From NCBI GenBank assembly GCA_023397655.1, contig JAEWTW010000018.1, positions 1 to 55,569 of the forward strand: DNA of 55,569 bases, in the 5' to 3' direction. The translations under genes were made by a program, and so were the position numbers. Below the pieces are notes generated by a model. That model saw nothing but the letters and a program-made list of their open reading frames with translations. It was not told the DNA's origin and made no database searches. Below are positions 51,824 through 55,569 of the stretch, in pieces; within the stretch, counting starts at the first letter, position 1, and each line of letters starts with the position of its first letter. The DNA comes from Bacillota bacterium. GTDB lineage: Bacteria; Bacillota; Clostridia; Christensenellales; SZUA-584.

Positions 51824-53086
51824 CTACAAATACTTCAGAGTCAGCGTCGTTTTAAATTCCCCGTCCTGCGCGGTGAAGGAGAACACGCCGCTGTGCTTTT
51901 TGGCTATCGCCGCGATGCTTCGGGTGCCGGCACCATGCTCCTCGCTGTCGGATACCGGGTATTCTCCGTCGAATTTCACCTCGCCCGTAAACGGATTGGT
52001 GATGCGTATATACATCTGCTCGCAATGCTGCTTGCACGCAATGTTTATTTTTCTGGCATCGGCGTCTTCAATTTGTTTACAGGCGTTGATGGCGTTGTCC
52101 AGCGCGTTGGCGAACACCAGCCCGAGCTCGATGGAATCGATGGGGATGTCATCGGGTATCTCGGCTTCACATTCCACTTCAATCAGTTCGTTTTTCGCCT
52201 TTTTGATGTAGGAGGACAAAATCACGTTGACGATATAATTCTCGCAGTAACTGTCCACAGCCGTATCATCGAGGCTTTGGTCAAGACTTGATATGTACTT
52301 TTTCGCCTCCGCAACAGAACTGCTATTCAGCAGCGTGTTGATGGCGCTCAGGTGGTGCTTCATATCGTGGCGGTATATCCTCATTGTCTGGATATTGTCC
52401 ATCATCGACTCATATTGCTTTTGATACATATCCGTCTGCACCGCCAGCACGTCCCTGTCCCGCTTCAGCTGAAAGAGCTGCGAGATGTTTTCGAAATTGA
52501 TGTAGAAGATAAGATAGAATACGAACGTGACCACGAAGGTCGCAATGAGGACCGGTATATTCTCAGGACGTTCGCTCAAAGGCGCGGGGTAATATTGCAG
52601 CAGACAGATAATGTTGATCAGGCAGAAGGGGATTAGGCAAAGCAAGCCCCAGCCCCGTTCCAGTGTTTGCAGTATTTTAAAATAGGGCTTCTTAAATACT
52701 TTCACTATAAAAACCATGACCAATACAAAGCTGCCGTATTTAACGATGTAATGAACCACAGCACCGCTATGCAGATTCAGATTTCCGATAAAGCCGGAAA
52801 ATATGCTGAAGATGGTAACAGTGAGCAAGGTGAACAGCATCCTGAAGCCTTTGTATTATGCCACCGCATTAAAACAGAAAAAGCCGGGAATACCGATGGT
52901 AAACACTTGAAAATCCTCTATTAGCGGCTTACTGATGAAGACGTAACAAAGGTAATTCGCCATCCAGATCAATAATTGCAGCGCGATGATGATAACAGCT
53001 GATTTTTTGACCGAGTATTTCAACGGCGTCAGCAGCGCGATCATCGTGGCCAGAACTATGATTTTAAAAAGAAGCTCTAGTAACAT
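51824..53086 (-). pseudogene. AgrC/GHKL-type sensor kinase interrupted by in-frame TAA
   Basis: Read from ATG at 53086, the frame codes about 76 residues of membrane segments, then meets TAA at 52856-52858, and then continues without a frameshift ('YKGFRMLFTLLTV...') into a 338-codon stretch with further helices, a phospho-acceptor region 'YRHDMKHHLSAI' and a GHKL HATPase ('LGLVFANALDNAINAC', 'NPFTGEV', 'GAGTRSI'). Homologues have an uninterrupted segment here, with a Lys-Tyr-x-Gly pattern just after the break. The gene is therefore either a pseudogene or has been sequenced with an error; the internal ATG at 52840 could still give a shortened kinase. It follows the LytTR regulator by 10 bases. 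Confidence 0.75.
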
Positions 53087-53096
53087 AATGTTTGAC

Positions 53097-53825
53097 TCAT
53101 TTCATTTTGGTGAAAAAGTAATCCAGATACTCGTTTTTTATCTGAGGATAGGCATTCCGCGAAATAGGAATACTTGCGCCGTCTTCCAAAACAAAATCCT
53201 TGCCTGTTATGCCGGTGACATGCTGCATATTGACTATGAAGGACCGGTGACACTGCACAAACCGCTTGTCGGCAAGCAGCGTTTCAACAAATCCGCTGAA
53301 CCGGCTGAAGCAGACGGCGGTTTCGTTGTTGCGCAGGTGAAAAACAACCGTATGGTTGACGCTTTCCACGTATTGTATGGCGCTGAGTGCAATGCGGGAC
53401 CATTGGCTTTTTTCCTTGATGACGATGCTGGAGGTGCTCTCATTGGTGATGTCGTCCAAAGCCTGGCTTAAAAGCGACGGGAGCCCGGATTGGGCGGTGT
53501 GTTTGAGCAGATAATAGTACGCTTTCACTTTGTATGAATCCACGGCAAAATCCGAAGAAGACGTTAAAAAAATGATCCTGCAGTTATCGTTGTGTGCACG
53601 CAGCTTTGCGGCCAGCTCCAGGCCGTTTAAGCCGGGCATAATGATATCCAAAATGACAAGATCAAACGCACCGTGCTTCTTCGTAAACAGAAACAGATCG
53701 CTGCCGCCGGAAAACTCATGCACGCTCATGGGGCAGACGGCCTGCTTTTGGCGTACAAACTCCTGAACAATGGTTCTGATTTGCCGAAGCTCCGCCGGGT
53801 TATCGTCGCAAAGAGCTATTTTCAA
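53097..53825 (-). CDS. LytTR-family response regulator (AgrA/LytR type)
   Basis: A 242-aa regulator: receiver domain with 'IALCDDNPAE', phosphorylation site D60 in 'LVILDIIMPG', then a C-terminal LytTR DNA-binding domain ('IQYVESVNHTVVFHLRNNETAVCFSRF', 'FVQCHRSFIVNMQHVTGI'). The TTG at 53825 is chosen: GAGGTG lies 9 bases before it and the protein begins 'MKIALCDDN', as usual for the family; a GTG start at 53837 has no good site. Pairs with the interrupted kinase gene downstream, so its own signal input may be lost. Confidence 0.85.
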   Translation of the reverse strand: MKIALCDDNPAELRQIRTIVQEFVRQKQAVCPMSVHEFSGGSDLFLFTKKHGAFDLVILDIIMPGLNGLELAAKLRAHNDNCRIIFLTSSSDFAVDSYKVKAYYYLLKHTAQSGLPSLLSQALDDITNESTSSIVIKEKSQWSRIALSAIQYVESVNHTVVFHLRNNETAVCFSRFSGFVETLLADKRFVQCHRSFIVNMQHVTGITGKDFVLEDGASIPISRNAYPQIKNEYLDYFFTKMK

Positions 53826-54021
53826 TTCTTCGTGCACCTCATAAATACTGTGATGATGGGAGCGGTCTTCAGCCTGTTGTTAAGCTATTGAGCCTATGCG
53901 GTTTGCTTTTGCTATTATAGCATATATACCATCGGATACATAGGCACAAACGTGGCTGGATTACCGTTCGCGTCGCAAAAACGACATGTGACGCATGTTT
54001 GCTCATATTCCGAAAACGTGC

Positions 54022-54029
54022 GCCGAATA
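54022..54029 (+). promoter_or_regulatory. Candidate sigma-28 (sigma-D) promoter -10 of flagellin
   Basis: GCCGAATA resembles the sigma-D -10 consensus GCCGATAA/GCCGATAT. The -35 at 15-base spacing is TCAT (54003-54006) rather than TAAA. It lies about 97 bases before the flagellin ATG, a normal leader length. Confidence 0.4.
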
Positions 54030-54125
54030 TATAATCAGCGATAAGGCTTCATAACCCAGAAAACAACACAAATCCAAAGCGTGAGGGAAAGGATTCCCTC
54101 TCACACGTTTCAAGGAGGAAGCAAA

Positions 54126-55569
54126 ATGCGCATCAACAACAACCTGATGGCGATGAACACCCATCGCCAATATGCGATCAATAACAGCAAAGCAGCTAAA
54201 GCGACGGAGAAGCTGAGCTCAGGCTCGCGGATCAACCGTGCGGGAGACGATGCGGCCGGGCTTGCGATTTCCGAAAAGATGCGGGCGCAGATCCGCGGGC
54301 TCAATATGGCGTCCAAGAACAGCGAAGACGCGGTCTCGCTGATACAGACGGCGGAAGGCGCGCTGACTGAAACGCACTCCATATTGCAGCGGATGCGGGA
54401 GCTGTCCGTTCAGGCGTCTGCGGACACGAATGACGACACGACCGACCGCGCGGCGCTGGACGCGGAGTACCAGCAGCTGATGAGCGAGGTCGACGACATC
54501 GCCAGCCACACGCAGTTCAACGGCAGAACACTGCTGAACGGTACTGTTGGCAGCGCGGCGACAGCAACGCCGACCGGCCTCGCTCCGGGCATCACCGTTA
54601 CTACCGACGCAACCGCGTCATCGGGGACGTTCAACATCGCCACAGTCTCCGATTGGGACGCCGGTACCGCTTTGGCCGGCAGCGTCGCTATCGATATAAT
54701 ACCATCAAGTATATTTTCAATTTCCAACGCGGTGGCGTCGGGATCAGTCACGGCAGGAGCCGCTTATAACGGAACCTATTACCTGAAATCGGAAGGGCCG
54801 GATCTATCCAACCTGACGTTTAGCCTTGTAGACGGTGATGGAAACACTGTGGCTTCCACAGGTGTGATGTCCGTGAGCTCAAGCAACTCCTATACATTAA
54901 ATTTTGGAAACTACGGAAATATGGATATAACGATGGGCTCCGCGCTGGATTACTTCTTTTGGGGTAACGATTTCACCGGAGATGAATTTTCGCGGATATC
55001 TTATACCATCTCGGGCGGCGCCGACCCTGTAGCCACCGCGACCATCGGTGGGCAGTCGGTGACGCAGGGGGATGCCTCCGTCACATTGGCGACGGGCGTC
55101 ACGCTGGATATATCCGGCTTGGATGCGGCTGACTGGGCCAGCCAGGATGCCCTCAATACGGCACTGTCCGGCAGCACGAACGGTTCTGCATCGGTGGCGG
55201 TCACCGCGAGCGTGCCGGGGATGAGCATACAGACGGGCGCAAACACGGGCGATACCATGTCCCTCGCGATGGACGACATGACGGCGTCCGGGCTCGGCAT
55301 CAACGGCACGGATATCAAGACGCAGGCAAACGCCAGTCAGGCGATCGAAACGGTCAACGACGCGATCAACGCCGTCTCCACACAGCGCGCAAAGTTCGGC
55401 GCTCTGCAGAACCGGCTGGAGCACAAGATCAACAACCTCGATACGTCGGCGGAGAATCTGCAGGCGGCTGAGAGCCGCATACGGGACGTGGACATGGCGG
55501 CGGAGATGTCGGTGTATACCAGGAATAACATACTGGTGCAGGCGGCGACGTCGATGCTGGCTCAGGCCA
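54126..55569 (+). CDS. hag: Flagellin, 3' end outside window
   Basis: The frame is open from ATG at 54126 to the window end (481 codons seen). AAGGAGGAAG precedes it. The N-terminal 'MRINNNLMAMNTHRQ', 'KATEKLSSGSRINRAGDDAAGLAISEKMR' (D0/D1) and the C-terminal 'ANASQAIETVNDAINAVSTQRAKFGALQNRLEH', 'AESRIRDVDMAAEM' are typical flagellin ends. The central region (about residues 140-380) is large, Ser/Thr/Ala/Gly-rich and unlike core flagellin, so the exposed D2/D3 domain is expanded. Only about 10-20 residues should be missing. It is the main subunit of the external flagellar filament. Confidence 0.93.
   Translation, partial: MRINNNLMAMNTHRQYAINNSKAAKATEKLSSGSRINRAGDDAAGLAISEKMRAQIRGLNMASKNSEDAVSLIQTAEGALTETHSILQRMRELSVQASADTNDDTTDRAALDAEYQQLMSEVDDIASHTQFNGRTLLNGTVGSAATATPTGLAPGITVTTDATASSGTFNIATVSDWDAGTALAGSVAIDIIPSSIFSISNAVASGSVTAGAAYNGTYYLKSEGPDLSNLTFSLVDGDGNTVASTGVMSVSSSNSYTLNFGNYGNMDITMGSALDYFFWGNDFTGDEFSRISYTISGGADPVATATIGGQSVTQGDASVTLATGVTLDISGLDAADWASQDALNTALSGSTNGSASVAVTASVPGMSIQTGANTGDTMSLAMDDMTASGLGINGTDIKTQANASQAIETVNDAINAVSTQRAKFGALQNRLEHKINNLDTSAENLQAAESRIRDVDMAAEMSVYTRNNILVQAATSMLAQA

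Noticed and set aside
1..55569. CRISPR array, tRNA or rRNA
   Set aside because: No regularly spaced short repeats of CRISPR form and no cloverleaf or rRNA sequence was noticed by reading; a tRNAscan and CRISPR search would settle it.

Overview
The window looks like a chromosomal segment of a flagellated Gram-positive anaerobe of the Bacillota, most likely class Clostridia. Supporting signs are very strong AGGAGG-type ribosome binding sites, frequent TTG and GTG starts, lipoprotein signal peptides, SH3b surface proteins, a YesM/YesN-type two-component system, an AgrC/LytTR-type system, a B12-riboswitch-controlled cblT-cblS pair and a flagellin gene. No rRNA or tRNA gene was recognised. The species cannot be fixed from the sequence.

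Layout. Bases 1-9050 are AT-rich and look like a defence island: a 5'-truncated ParB/HTH protein overlapping an Mrr-type nuclease, a decayed IS3-type transposase end, an HTH-GNAT protein under a perfect 17-bp inverted-repeat operator, a 1322-aa nuclease-STAND NTPase (Avs-like) and a small membrane protein. From 9.1 kb the base composition changes to GC-rich housekeeping and surface genes: CPBP protease, a 39-aa acidic protein, an SH3b/EEP-nuclease lipoprotein, xylulokinase, DEAD-box helicase, MFS transporter, a Cys/His-rich protein, an orphan PAS histidine kinase, an alpha/beta hydrolase, a YqhQ-like DUF1385 protein, a large SH3b/LRR surface protein, cblT-cblS, a tandemly duplicated lipoprotein pair, a methyltransferase and a VOC protein.

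Two further AT-rich single-gene insertions carry large NTPases: a PD-(D/E)XK-DUF2075 helicase (31.5-33.5 kb) and an ABC-type AAA ATPase fused to a methyltransferase-like domain (37.0-38.8 kb). The second is the most novel-looking candidate in the window.

From 39.6 to 51.0 kb lies a sugar-type uptake locus. A YesN/YesM regulator-kinase pair is divergent from a sugar-binding lipoprotein that ends in its own terminator. It is followed by a separately promoted operon of a double ATPase, two permeases, a 510-aa second binding lipoprotein and a short-chain dehydrogenase. The arrangement resembles the binding protein-LytS-YesN xylose-sensing systems of clostridia. The last part holds a PH-like membrane protein, a LytTR regulator with a partner kinase broken by an in-frame TAA, and the start of a flagellin gene that runs off the window.
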